A DNA stretch of 64,000 nt from Polychytrium aggregatum (GCF_025602895.1 NW_026516219.1:744001-808000); one strand, 5' to 3'; shown: positions 32,106-43,100, counted from the stretch's first letter. The notes: generated from the sequence alone by a model not told the origin. Program-made: numbers and translations.

Positions 32106-32117
32106 ATTTTGAACGCT
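32106..32117 (+). promoter_or_regulatory. Copy E self-primer binding site
   Basis: ATTTTGAACGCT, beginning 3 nt after the LTR, is the exact reverse complement of 31896-31907. The 12-mer differs from the one in family 1, while position and length are preserved. Confidence 0.75.
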
Positions 32118-32174
32118 CCCTCTTGGCTTCCCGGCCTTTCTTCTTCTTTCGCCTCTCTTTCCCTCGTCGATCCG

Positions 32175-33128
32175 ATGGCTGAGCCTGCTGCACCCCCTGC
32201 AGACCTCAACGCGTATCTGGCGCGCATGGAGGAGCGTATGAACGCCCTCATGACCCAGAACGCTGCTCTCCATCGTCAGATCCAAGATCTGCAAGCTCCC
32301 GCCGCCGCTCCCCGCCAGGTCTACCAGGTCAACAAGCCCAAGGAGTTCCTAGGTTCCCGCGATGAAACGACGGCCTTCCTCGCCCAGTGCCACCTGGTTT
32401 TCCTCGCCGATCCTGCCTTCTTCGCGCCCGAGCGCCAGAAGGTCCTGTACGCCACCTCCTTCCTCCGCGGTGAAGCCTTCAAGTGGTACGAGGCCGCCTT
32501 CTACATGGCCAACCGCTTCCCGGCTTCCTTCGCGGATTTTGAAGTTGCCCTCAAGTCGACCTTCGGTGAGGACACGGCCTCCTCGCAAGATAAGGCCTTG
32601 AACGACCTCAAGCGCTTGGTCCAGCTCAAGTCCTGCCAAGCCTTCGCCACCCGCTTCGTCCAGCTCGCCGCCCGCGTCCAGACTGATGAACCCACCAAGA
32701 TGCACTTCTTCAAGGAGGGTTTGAAGTCTGAGGTCAAGTTCCACCTCATCGGTCTCCGCCCCGCTCCCGCTTCCCTGCCTGAGTTGATCAAGGCAGCGGT
32801 CGAGTACGACGATGCCCTCCATCGTCTCAAGATCTCCTCCCGTTCCCAACCTCCTCCTCCTTCTTCTCGCTCTGCTCCCCATCACCACCATTCTCCCGCG
32901 CATGTTTCTTCTTCCTCCTCTTCTGCACCCACTCCCATGGACCTTGACTCTGTCTCGGTCCGCCCTGCTAAGCTCTCCGACGTCGAGAAAAAGCGACGTC
33001 GTGAGCAGGGTCTCTGCCTGTACTGCGGGGAAAAGTCTTGTCCCGGCAGTCGCGATGTTCAGCAGTGCCCGGTTCTGGTCAAACGGAACTCGGGAAATGC
33101 CCACAGCCGAGCAGCACCTCGCAAGTAA
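32175..33128 (+). CDS. gag: Copy E gag
   Basis: 317 aa from ATG 32175. An N-terminal helix (LNAYLARMEERMNALM) leads into a gypsy gag domain, a Ser/His/Pro linker and a cysteine-rich end. The zinc motif is unusual: C-x2-C-x4-C-x8-C (CLYCGEKSC to QQC), with Cys where a His is normal. The stop TAA at 33126 lies in the loop of the frameshift hairpin. Confidence 0.9.
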   Translation: MAEPAAPPADLNAYLARMEERMNALMTQNAALHRQIQDLQAPAAAPRQVYQVNKPKEFLGSRDETTAFLAQCHLVFLADPAFFAPERQKVLYATSFLRGEAFKWYEAAFYMANRFPASFADFEVALKSTFGEDTASSQDKALNDLKRLVQLKSCQAFATRFVQLAARVQTDEPTKMHFFKEGLKSEVKFHLIGLRPAPASLPELIKAAVEYDDALHRLKISSRSQPPPPSSRSAPHHHHSPAHVSSSSSSAPTPMDLDSVSVRPAKLSDVEKKRRREQGLCLYCGEKSCPGSRDVQQCPVLVKRNSGNAHSRAAPRK

Positions 33129-33136
33129 GCGAGGTG
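33092..33136 (+). promoter_or_regulatory. Copy E -1 frameshift signal
   Basis: G GGA AAT in the gag frame (33092-33098). A perfect 8-bp stem CACCTCGC/GCGAGGTG (33115-33122 with 33129-33136) follows with a 6-nt loop holding the gag stop. The 16-nt spacer is longer than usual, so efficiency or an additional structure is uncertain. Confidence 0.65.
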
Positions 33137-36100
33137 GTCTGTTCGGCGATACGAACATCTTCCCCCTCTGACTCGTCATTATCGGACGATAAGCTTCTTC
33201 TTCCGGCCACCCTTGTCGTCATGAGTCTTTCTGGCCCGGTCTCCATCTCCCTTTCTGTCTTTATTGATGATGGATGCACCGCTCTTGCCCTCATTGATCC
33301 TGCCTTTGCGGATCTCCATAAACTCTCTCTTATCCCTCTTTCTACTCCCTACTCCGTTTCCCTTGCTGATGGTTCTTCGGCCGGTTTCATTCGTTTCCAA
33401 ACCGTTCCTGTGACGTTGACCATTGGTTCCCACACCGAGTCGATTTCTTTTCTTGTGACTCGACTCTCCACCACTCCCATCACTCTTGGTCTTCCCTGGA
33501 TGCGCTTGCATAATCCAGTTGTCAATTGGAAGTCCCTCTCCCTTTCGTTCTCCGATCCCTCTTGCCTTGCTGATGGACACATCCTCGCGGATGTCTCTGC
33601 TTCCTCCTTGGACACTTCGTCCCCTTCCGGCTATTCGCCTCCCCCTTCGGGCACTTCGCCTTTGACTCCTCCCTCCGGTCCTTCCCTTACACCGGTTCCC
33701 TCCTTTGGCACTTCGCCTTCCCTTTCTTCCCGCCTTGACTCTGCTTCGCTTTCTGAAGAGCCAACGGCTTTATCTTCGCCCGACATTGAGCTCGTTAATG
33801 CGGCGAGTCTTCTCCGTCTTGCACGGGAAGACAAGCTCGACATTTTCGCTGCCCAAATGGATATCCGTCCTCCTTCGCCGGAGACGTATCCTACGGTGTC
33901 GATAAGGTCCGTGCTCACGACGAAGGTGTATGCCGAGTCTGGCACCCCTGTTGACTCTCGAGGTGTCCCGCTCAAATACAATGAGTTTGGCGACGTTTTC
34001 AGCCTCAAGTCTGACCCTCCTTCTTCCTTGCCTCCTCACCGTCCGTATGACTTGTCTATTGAGTTTGTACGGACCGAGGATGGAAAGGAACCTCGTTTGC
34101 CAAAGCCGGGGAAAGTCTATCCTTTGTCCCCGGCCGAGGAATCTGCTCTTTCGGAGTATCTGACCAACGCCCTCGCACGTGGTTGGATCTCCAAATCCTC
34201 TTCTCCCGTTGGTGCTCCCTGCTTCTTCGTGAAGAAGCCCAATGGTGGTCTTCGCCTTTGCGTCGACTACCGGGGCCTCAATGCCATCACGAAGAAGAAC
34301 CGCTACCCTCTTCCCCTCTTCCAGGATCTTCTGGATAAACTTTCTTCTGCCCGCGTCTTCTCACACCTTGACCTTCCTGATGCTTACCACTTGGTTCGTG
34401 TCAAGAAGGGCGATGAGTGGAAGACTGCTTTTGTTTGCAAATCTGGCTCTTACGAGTACAATGTTATCCCCTTTGGTCTTTCGAATGCCCCCGCTGCTTT
34501 TCAGTTTTTTATGAACGACATCTTCTCGGACCTCCTTGGTGTCTGTGTTGTCATTTATCTTGACGACATCCTGATCTTCTCAAAAGATCCCCTGGAGCAT
34601 GAGGAGCATGTTAAGCTTGTTCTTTCTCGCCTTCGTGAACACTCTCTTAAGGTCAATCCGGCCAAGTGTTCTTTTGACCTTTCTGAAGTTGACTTTCTCG
34701 GCATGATCATTTCTGCCGATGGCATTAAAATGGACCCTGCCAAGGTCGAGGCCGTTTCCCTTTGGCCTGTTCCCTCTTCTGCTCGCGACATCCAAGTTTT
34801 TATTGGTTTCGCAAACTTTTACCGCCGCTTCGTCAAGGACTTTTCCGCACTTGCTCGTCCTTTGACTTCACTCACCACCAAATCCTCCACCTTCTCTTGG
34901 TCTCCCGAGGCCCAAGAGGCTTTTGATTCTCTTAAACGTTCATTCACTTCCGCACCTATTCTTCGTTACTTTGATTTCTCCAAACCCGCTGTCATCGAGC
35001 CCGATGCTTCTGACTTTGCTCTGGGTGCCGTCCTTTCCCAGTTTGACCCTGACGGCGCTCTTCACCCCGTTGCTTTTCACTCTCGGCAATTCCGTCCCGC
35101 CGAGGTGAATTATGACACCCACGACAAAGAGCTCCTTGCTATTGTCGATTCCTTTACTGCCTGGCGTCATTACTTGATGGCTGCCGACCCCGATCATCCC
35201 ACTCTTGTTTTCTCTGATCACCAGAACCTCACCCGGTTCACTTCCGCTTCCCAACTTTCTCGCCGCCAGTTCCGGTGGGCCCAATTCCTTTCTGATTTTG
35301 CTTTTCGCATTTACCACCGCCCTGGTCGCCTCAACACCAAAGCCGATGCTCTCAGTCGCCGTTCTGACTTTGAGATAAAGCCTGGTGACTCCCTCCACTC
35401 CACCAACTTCCTTCAGCTGTTCGAGTCTATTTCTCTCGACAGCATCACCGTTATCGGCTCGAACCCCGATTTTCTTTCCGAGATTCGAGCTGCCACCCTT
35501 TCTTGTTCCCTTCTTTCTGACTTCAACGCCAAACGTCTTGATGGCGATTACTCCTTCCGTGACGGTCTCCTTTACTTTAAAGACCTGATCGTTGTCCCTT
35601 CCCCCGAGCTCCAGCTCAAAGTGTTTGAGCAACGTCACTGCTCCGCTGCCGCTGGTCACTTTGGTCTTGCCAAGACCGTTGAGCTCATCTCCCGGGACTT
35701 TCACTGGCCCCGGCTTCGTAAGTCTGTGCGTCGCTTCATTGCTAATTGTGAAGCGTGCCAGCGAGCCAAGCCGTCCCGTCACTCCCCTTATGGTTTACTT
35801 CACCCTCTCCCCGTTCCTTCCGAACGTTGGTGGGACCTGTCGATGGACTTCATCACGGATCTCCCACCTTCGAACGGCTTTGACTCCATCTTCGTGGTTA
35901 AGGACCGCCTGTCCAAACAAGCACACTTTGTGCCCACCACGAAGACGGTTACAGGCGAGCAAACCGCCGAACTCTTCCTCTCCCACATCTTCCGCTTGCA
36001 TGGTTGTCCCCGGTCTATTGTTTCGGACCGAGGAACTCAGTTTACTTCGGCCTTCTGGAGGCGCTTCAATGAGCTTCTGAAGACGAAGATTTCCCTTTCT

Positions 36101-36913
36101 TCTGCCTTCCACCCCGAGACCGACGGTTCGACCGAGGTTCTCAACCAGGTCATCGAGCAGTATTTGCGTATCCATTGCAATTACCTGCAAGACGACTGGA
36201 CCCTTCACCTTCCCCTTGCCGAGTTCACTTACAACAACTCGGAAAACACCTCCACTGGCATGACTCCCTTCTTTGCAGTCCATGGCCATCACCCCATTTT
36301 TGATCCCTCCATCATCCGTGATCCTTCTGTTGTGCCCTCTGCCGAAGAACGTGTCGACCGACTTCAGACCGTTCTCGAGGATCTCAAGGCCAACCTCCGG
36401 GTTGCCCAAGAGTCCTACACTTTGCAGGCCAACAAATCCCGTCTCCCCACTCCCGACATCTCCGTTGGCGACCTCGTTTTTCTTGATCGTCGCCACATCC
36501 GCACCCTTCGTCCCTCCAACAAGCTTGATCAGAAAAAGCTTGGCCCCTTTAAAGTTCTTCGCCGCATCAACCCCGTTGCCTTTGAACTTAAACTCCCTTC
36601 CACACTCAAAGTCCACCCCGTCTTTCATGTATCCCTCCTTGAACCCCGAACGAAGGACATTGTTCCCGAGTTCACCCAACCCGAACCTCCACCCATTCTT
36701 GTTGACTCCCAGGAAGAGTTTGAGGTCGAGACTGTTCTCGATTCTCGGCTCTTCCGTGGTCGCTTACAGTACTTGGTTCAGTGGAAGGGCTATTCCGAGA
36801 CTGACCGGTCTTGGGAGCCCGCTGCCAATGTTTCCCACGCCACTGATCTTGTTGCTGACTTCCACCTTCGCTATCCCTCAAAGCCGAAGGCGACGCCCGG
36901 AGTTCGTCGCTAA
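33092..36913 (+). CDS. pol: Copy E pol (protease, RT, RNase H, integrase, chromodomain)
   Basis: 1273 aa in the -1 frame. The protease has the unusual IDDGC in place of D(S/T)GA, but keeps the ILG-like ITLGLPWM flap partner. RT YLDD is at 34556-34567. RNase H reads EPDASDFALG. The integrase zinc region (GHFGLAK to CEACQ) is followed by MDFITD, SDRGTQF and STEVLNQ with D-x35-E spacing. The C-terminal chromodomain has EFEVETVLDSRLFRG, WKGY and SWEP. The stop TAA at 36911 is followed by a purine-rich stretch (36914-36925) that serves as polypurine tract. Confidence 0.92.
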   Translation, partial: GKCPQPSSTSQVSEVVCSAIRTSSPSDSSLSDDKLLLPATLVVMSLSGPVSISLSVFIDDGCTALALIDPAFADLHKLSLIPLSTPYSVSLADGSSAGFIRFQTVPVTLTIGSHTESISFLVTRLSTTPITLGLPWMRLHNPVVNWKSLSLSFSDPSCLADGHILADVSASSLDTSSPSGYSPPPSGTSPLTPPSGPSLTPVPSFGTSPSLSSRLDSASLSEEPTALSSPDIELVNAASLLRLAREDKLDIFAAQMDIRPPSPETYPTVSIRSVLTTKVYAESGTPVDSRGVPLKYNEFGDVFSLKSDPPSSLPPHRPYDLSIEFVRTEDGKEPRLPKPGKVYPLSPAEESALSEYLTNALARGWISKSSSPVGAPCFFVKKPNGGLRLCVDYRGLNAITKKNRYPLPLFQDLLDKLSSARVFSHLDLPDAYHLVRVKKGDEWKTAFVCKSGSYEYNVIPFGLSNAPAAFQFFMNDIFSDLLGVCVVIYLDDILIFSKDPLEHEEHVKLVLSRLREHSLKVNPAKCSFDLSEVDFLGMIISADGIKMDPAKVEAVSLWPVPSSARDIQVFIGFANFYRRFVKDFSALARPLTSLTTKSSTFSWSPEAQEAFDSLKRSFTSAPILRYFDFSKPAVIEPDASDFALGAVLSQFDPDGALHPVAFHSRQFRPAEVNYDTHDKELLAIVDSFTAWRHYLMAADPDHPTLVFSDHQNLTRFTSASQLSRRQFRWAQFLSDFAFRIYHRPGRLNTKADALSRRSDFEIKPGDSLHSTNFLQLFESISLDSITVIGSNPDFLSEIRAATLSCSLLSDFNAKRLDGDYSFRDGLLYFKDLIVVPSPELQLKVFEQRHCSAAAGHFGLAKTVELISRDFHWPRLRKSVRRFIANCEACQRAKPSRHSPYGLLHPLPVPSERWWDLSMDFITDLPPSNGFDSIFVVKDRLSKQAHFVPTTKTVTGEQTAELFLSHIFRLHGCPRSIVSDRGTQFTSAFWRRFNELLKTKISLSSAFHPETDGSTEVLNQVIEQYLRIHCNYLQDDWTLHLPLAEFTYNNSENTSTGMTPFFAVHGHHPIFDPSIIRDPSVVPSAEERVDRLQTVLEDLKANLRVAQESYTLQANKSRLPTPDISVGDLVFLDRRHIRTLRPSNKLDQKKLGPFKVLRRINPVAFELKLPSTLKVHPVFHVSLLEPRTKDIVPEFTQPEPPPILVDSQEEFEVETVLDSRLFRGRLQYLVQWKGYSETDRSWEPAANVSHATDLVADFHLRYPSKPKATPGVRR

Positions 36914-36925
36914 GGAAGGGGATGA

Positions 36926-37716
36926 TGTTAGGGATAGCTTCTGCTTGTTCTCCACTTTGACTGCACACTTGGCTGTTCTTTTGCCTTTCTGTTTGTTTGT
37001 GTGTAGCTTTGCAGTTCCCCTCCAATTTTCCGCCTTTTGCCTGCCATTTCCGCTCCTTCCGCACTTCCGTTTCCCCGCGCTGCTCCGCTTCCTTTGTCTT
37101 CTTCGCACGCGCCGGTTTGTTTGTGCACGCGCCTTGCTGCGATTGGTTGCAATTCGGCTGCCGGTCATGTGTCCCACCACCGGTGACTCATGACCTGCCT
37201 GACCGCCCCGATCTCTTGTTCATCTCGCATGCATTTGCCCCAACCTTATACTTGACCAATCCGCTTCTTGGACGTTGAGTCACATTGCTTCGCCTTTGCA
37301 CGTTTCTCCTGCCAGGTGCTTCGCTTTTGCTTGCGCCTCCCTCGCTTTGGTTCTCTGCCTGTCTCGGTGGTCCTTCTCGGCCCTCGTTCGTGCATCGCCC
37401 CCTTCGCCCTGCTCGATCGCCCACTTTTCCCTCCCTTGGCCGCCCTTCGCTGCCAAGTCCGGACTTGTCTATAAATAGCCTGACCCCCGCGATGTGTAGT
37501 CGAACCTCAGCGTTCAAAATAGGACTAAATAAAGTGCCTTCTACTTTATTCTCTGAGTGTTCCTCACGTCTCATTTCGAGACTAGTCTTATCTTGAACGG
37601 ATCTTTGCTTCCCTCGCTCCCTCTCCGAGTCCACTTCGGACTTTACCCTTGCCTTCCCTGAGCTCACTTCGAGCTCACTTCTTCTTTTGCCGTTGAGTCC
37701 CCTTCGGACTCTAACA
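36926..37716 (+). repeat. Copy E 3' LTR (791 bp)
   Basis: Same length and apparently the same sequence as the 5' LTR, pointing to recent insertion; followed by the GCCCG duplication. Confidence 0.93.
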
Positions 37717-37721
37717 GCCCG

Positions 37722-37933
37722 CAAGACCCATGCCTGAGCCCATGGACGTTGACGTCAACGCCATGGAGGCTCGTGGCCCTCCCCGCTCCCGGTTCCAGCA
37801 AGCTGCCACTGTCTCCCCCAAGGACAGACAGAAGCAGGAGGACCTCCGCCATGGTTCCTGCTTCTTCTGTCACCGACCGGGACACCAGGCCAAGGAGTGC
37901 CCCATGAAGTCGGGAAACGGCCGACCCTACTAG
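37722..37933 (+). pseudogene. gag: Copy D gag, 3' part
   Basis: Resumes after the E target duplication. It contains the intact CCHC knuckle C-x2-C-x4-H-x4-C ([14 protein letters not shown]) and ends at TAG 37931 inside the frameshift hairpin. Confidence 0.92.
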
Positions 37934-37955
37934 GTGGCTCTGGAGCCCTAGTAGG
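37912..37955 (+). promoter_or_regulatory. Copy D -1 frameshift signal (family 3)
   Basis: G GGA AAC (37912-37918), a 7-nt spacer, then a strong hairpin: CCTACTAG (37926-37933) pairs with CTAGTAGG (37948-37955), and inside it GGCTC pairs with GAGCC. The gag TAG lies in the 5' arm. Pol is in the -1 frame. Confidence 0.82.
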
Positions 37956-39169
37956 AGACCAACGCCGTGGATTGCTCAATGCAGTCCACGCGTCTCCAGA
38001 GGAAGTTCACCTCGCCCCCTCCCCCGAAGGAGAAACAAACCAAGTGTTGTGCGTCGTGCGAGAGGTGCATGGTGGCGCAAGCCGCCTGCCTCTCCACGAA
38101 CGTGAAGAGAAAACCAAAATTGAAAACCAAAACAAAAAAGAAAATCAAGAACCCTTGAGGGACAGGACCGCCTGTGCCCTCACCCCTGTCAAGTCGTGTG
38201 TGTCGGATGCTTCCGACATGTGTCCGCAAGCCGTGGACGTCGTGTGCAATGGCGTGCTGACGCCGCAGGCCCCCGCAATGGCCGAACCCTATCCAAAATG
38301 TCCGAGTGGCCGTGATGAAGCCAACCAAGACCAAGTGTCGCCCGTTCCCCCAAGTCAAGTCATGGTGCAGGAGGCTGTGCAGGAGGACCATGAAGAGTCC
38401 CTGCTGTACCTCCCTGCCACCGTCCAAGGTCACACCGTCCGAATGATGGTGGACTCTGGAGCAAGCTGCAACTTTGTCAGCAGACGCTTGCTCCAGGAGC
38501 TCAACATACATGCAACCAAGAAGAAGTCGCCGATGAGTGTGGCGCTTGCAGACGATCGTGTGCAGCAGTGCACACACCAAGTGGTCCTGCGAGTGGCCCT
38601 CCATCCCAAGTACCATCCTGTCCTGTTGTTCCAAGTGATCGACACCAAGTTCGATGCCATCCTCGGCATGAGCTGGCTTGCTCGTGCCGAGCCGACTCCA
38701 GTCGTCGACTGGAAAGGCCGCACTGTCCGTGTTGGCCCTGACATTGTCCTGCAGGGCATGGCCTCACCCAACATGCCACCTCTCCTCTCAGCCATGCAAT
38801 TCAAGAGGCTGATCAAGAAGGACACGTCGTTCCTCTGTGTCGTGCGTGAGGTCGACGACACCGACCAAGCCGGTCCCGGTCCCCCGCCTGTGGTGACCAA
38901 GCTGCTCGACGAGTACAAGGACGTATTCCCCGACCAGTTGCCACAATGCCTGCCACCCCAACGCACCGTCGATCATCGCATCGACATCGAACCAGGCTCG
39001 TCGCCTCCGTCAAGACCGACGTACCAACTGTCGCTGACGGAGATGGACGAACTCAAGCGCCAGTTGGATGACCTCCTCGCCCATGGGTTCATCCGCCCGA
39101 GCCAGTCACCGTATGGTGCACCAGTGCTCTTTGTCAAGAAGAAAGAAGGTGATCTCAGGATGTGCGTCG
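37912..39169 (+). pseudogene. pol: Copy D pol, 5' part (split by copy F)
   Basis: Protease [10 protein letters not shown] and the start of RT ([14 protein letters not shown]), broken after CGTCG where copy F inserted in reverse orientation. Confidence 0.92.
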
Positions 39170-39478
39170 TGTAACGTCCACTACTGGGACGTTGGGGCAA
39201 GACGGGGAGGGAGGGGGTACAAGACAAGACAGGACGGGGCAGAACAGGGCGGTGCTAGGCTACTCTAGCGGACGGGTGAGCTCGGGGAGCACTTACGTTT
39301 ATTCACGATAAAACCGAACTCCAGACAAACGGGGGGAACGGGGGCAACCCGCAGGTATACCCTGCGGTGGCCTGCCTGCGGTGCGTGAAAACGCAAAGCG
39401 CAGCACAGGTCACGACCCACTGCGCCGCGCAGTACGCGCAGTACGCGCAGCACAGCGTCGGAGATACCATCTCCTACA
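39170..39478 (-). repeat. Copy F 3' LTR (309 bp)
   Basis: Reverse complement of the family 3 LTR, directly after CGTCG of copy D pol. Confidence 0.93.
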
Positions 39479-39487
39479 CTCCCACAC

Positions 39488-39704
39488 TTAAGAAGGCTTC
39501 CTGCGAGGAGCCCTGCGTGTGCTCTTTATTTGGGGCTCCTCGAGGTGTTTACCGTATTTACTCAGCTCCTCGGGTGCATGGGACAAGTCCTCCAGTGTTT
39601 GCCATGTGTTGCCCGAGTGTGGGTAACCAACCCACTTGACATAAAACCGAAGTGACCCATCAGCCACTTTCTTGTGCCTCACGATCCTTTCGACTTCATA
39701 TTCT
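39488..39704 (-). pseudogene. pol: Copy F pol, chromodomain end (split off by copy I)
   Basis: The last 72 codons of family 3 pol: most of the chromodomain ([17 protein letters not shown]) and the basic tail, ending at 39488. It is separated from the rest of pol by the 6-kb copy I. Confidence 0.9.
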
Positions 39705-39709
39705 TGAGT

Positions 39710-40128
39710 TGTAAGGAGTGAACAAGCGCAAGGACGAAGACCAAGTGCTTGGTATGAGCTTTATTAGCTTTTAGCCCCGAACACCAAAGAACAAGTTTTG
39801 TTCGAACTGGTGTTCAACATAGGCTCAGACATGCAGGGCTATTTATAGACCGGGAGAAGGTCGAGGGGCAAAAGTGGGCGAGAAGGGTGGAGCATCACAG
39901 AGAAGCGAGAAGGGGGTGCGAGAGTGGCTGGTGTGCAAGCGAGAGAGGCTTGGCACAGCCCGGGGACATGTGCCGAGCGGTGGGGGAGGCAGGAAACCAG
40001 TAGACGCGGGTGGCAACGGCGCGTGCTCATGCATGGGGGCAAACAAACACGTGGGGACTCATGATTGGTGCGGAGGGCGAGAGCATGCGGGACAATCTCA
40101 TTGGTCCGTTGTGATGCTGGTCATCACA
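39710..40128 (-). repeat. Copy I 3' LTR (419 bp)
   Basis: Reverse complement of the family 1 LTR; touches the pol stop at 40129. Confidence 0.93.
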
Positions 40129-43100
40129 CTATCTCCTCCTTAAACTACGGCGTGTTCCATCTTGAGTTCTCCTGGGGCCAGGCTTGTCTGGGTAGCGTCG
40201 GTGGTACTCCGCGGCCACCGTTGGGGCAAAGACAATGTCGGCGGGCTCCCAACTTCGATCGGTGACCGGGTAGCCTTTCCAATCGATGAGATAGTGCAGC
40301 TTTCCGCGCACGAACTTGGAGTCTAAGATCTCTTCGACCTCCCACTCCAAGTTCCCATCGATGACCACCGCAGGGGGCGGCGCTTGCACCCGACCCGGAA
40401 GCGAGTTCTTCTTGTAGGGCTCAAGAAGAGACACATGGAACACCGGGTGCACCTTTATGTCCTTTGGCAAGTCCAGGCGGAAAGCCAATGTCCCGACGGC
40501 CTCGAGGATGGTGAATGGTCCAATCCTCTGGTAATCCAGCTTCTTGCTTGGGCGAGTGGTGCTGATGTTACGAGTCAGCACCCAGACTTGATCGCCCGGA
40601 CGCAAGTCGGGAGCCTGGGACCTCCGGAGATCTGAGAAGTGCTTGTAGTCAGACTTTGCCTTCTCAAGATTCTCCTTCAACAGTGCCAGGTTCCGCTGGA
40701 GATGTTCAACCCTCTCCGTGGCAGAGGGAACATCAGGGCCGCCAGCGACAACGGGGACTTCGAACCTTGGGTGGAACCCATAGGTTGCCAAGAATGGCGA
40801 GGCATGTGTTGACGAGTTCTCGAGGTTATTGTAAGAGAACTCGGCCAACGGCAGCAGCTCGGCCCAGTCATCTTGCTGATACGACGTGTAACAGCGCAGG
40901 TATTGGTTGATGACCTGGTTGACCCTCTCAGTCTGTCCATCGGTCTGGGGATGGAAGGCCGTGGACAGACTGGTTTGGATCCCGAGCTGCGTGCAGAGTG
41001 CCTTCCAGAACCGAGAGGTGAACTGACTTCCTCGGTCTGAAACCACTGTGTCGGGGAGGCCATGGAGACGAAAGACATTGTCGAGGAACAGTGACGCAGT
41101 CTCCTCCGCCGACGGCAGTGAACGCCAGGACATAAAGTGTGCCATCTTTGTGAGGCTGCATACCACCACAAAGATGCAGGTGTGACCCTTGGACTTTGGC
41201 AGATCAGTGATAAAGTCCATGGTCAGTGTCCCCCAGGGTCGATCGGCTGTCTGGAGTGGCAACAGGAACCCAAACGGCTTGTGTCGCGGAGCTTTCGAGC
41301 GTGCACAGGTGTCGCACGTCGAGACGTACTCTTTGACATCTTTCCGATAGGTTTGCCACCAAAACTGTCGCGATACCAGAGCCAGAGTCCGTCGGATGCC
41401 TGGATGACCCACAGCGACTGGGTCATGGCACGACTTGAGCGCCGGAACTCGGCACGACTCTGGGACCACAATCCTGTTCTGGAAGGTGAGGTACTGGCCA
41501 TTCCAGACGAACTTCGGGTCACGACGGTATTTGTCTAGACCGGGATCCCGAGCCTGCTCTTCGGCTATGAGCTGCAGCAAATCCACAGGGTCACTGCGAC
41601 TTGCAACCGAAGAGCGGGCGTCTCTGCTTCGGAGCACGCGTATCACCGCGGCAGGATCGAGAAGCAGAGGCGGATCCCTCGACACGGAGGCCGACGAAGG
41701 GATGTAGTCCGAGCGACGAGACAGGGCATCGGCCTTGCCGTTCCTCGCACCAGGACGGTACTGGATGCGGATGTCGAACCGAGACAAGAACTGGGACCAC
41801 CGTGCATGACGCTGGTTTAGGATGCGAGCCGTTGCCAGGTACTCCAAGTTCTTGTGATCGGTCAGAACGGCAACGGGATGCTGGGCGCCTTCGAGGTAGT
41901 GTCGCCACGCCTCGAAAGCCTCCTTGATCGCCAACAGCTCTTTCTCGTATATGCTGTAGTTACGTTCAGCATTCGAGAGTGTCCGCGAATGGAACGAGCA
42001 AGGATGAAGGCGATCATCAGCACCCCGCTGGGAGAGCACGCATCCAAGCGCAAAGTCCGACGCATCTGACTCTACGACGAACGGCTTGGATGGGTCCGGA
42101 TGCACCAGAACGGGCTCCGAAACGAAGGCATCCTTCAAGGATCTGAATGCTTTATCGGCTTCGCGGGACCACTGGAAGCCATGCGTCTTCCGGAAGAGCC
42201 GAGTCATGGGCCCCGCGATCTTTGCGTATCCATCGATGAAGCGTCGATAGAAGTTCGCAAACCCGACAAAGGATCGAAGATCCGAGATGTTGCGCGGTAT
42301 GGGCCAATCCAAGATCGCAGAGAGCTTGGATCGCTCCATACCGATGCCCTCGGGCGAGACCATGAAACCAAGGAACGAGACCGAGGTTTTGGAGAACTCG
42401 CACTTCTCCAGCTTGCAATACAGCTTTGCAGCTCGGAGCTTCGAGAGGACCTGCTTGACGTGCTCTACATGCTGCGACGGATCAGCACTGTAGATCAAGA
42501 TATCGTCAAGATACGCAATTGCGAACTGGTCCAACTCGGTGCGCAGGACGTCGTTGATGAAGTGCTGGAACGTCGCTGGCGCGTTGGTGAGCCCAAAGGG
42601 CATCACCAAGTACTCGAAGTGCCCATATCGAGTACGGAAAGCTGTCTTCCACTCGTCCCCGGAGCGGATGCGCAGCAGATTGTAGGCTCCACGAAGGTCC
42701 AGCTTAGTGAACACCTTCGCGCCTCGAAGTCGGTCCAGCAGCTCGCCGATCAGCGGTAAAGGGTAACGGTTCTTTACCGTGATACCGTTCAGTGCGCGGT
42801 AGTCAACGCAAAGACGAAGTGAGCCGTCCTTCTTCTTGACGAAGAGGATTGGTGAGCCTGCTGGGGACGACGAAGGACGAACGAATCCCTTGGCAAGATT
42901 CTCGTCGAGATAGTCACGCAGAGCGTGAAGTTCGGGCTCGGACAGTGAGTACAGAGGCCCGAACTTTGGCGACTTGCCCGGCTCCAAGTCAATGGGGCAG
43001 TCATAAGGGCGATGCGGAGGCAAGGAGTCAGCTTCCTGTTTAGAGAAAACAGACAGGAAGTCCTTGTACTCCGCAGGCACTTCGACAGTCGCAGTGCTCG

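Larger units (their letters stand above)
31313..37716 (+). mobile_element. Copy E: complete family 2 chromovirus, 6404 bp
   Basis: Two 791-bp LTRs (TGTTAG to CTAACA), open gag and pol, and target duplication GCCCG (31308-31312 and 37717-37721) in copy D gag. The only family 2 copy in the window. Codon and base usage is more pyrimidine-rich than in families 1 and 3. Confidence 0.95.

Noticed and set aside
31575-32294. Minus-strand open frame of 239 codons across the family 2 LTR
   Set aside because: It covers LTR and gag start in antisense and repeats in the 3' LTR only up to the LTR end; no protein similarity seen.
35795-36679. Long minus-strand open frame (294 codons)
   Set aside because: It is the antisense of copy E integrase, lacks any family motif, and arises from third-position C/T bias.
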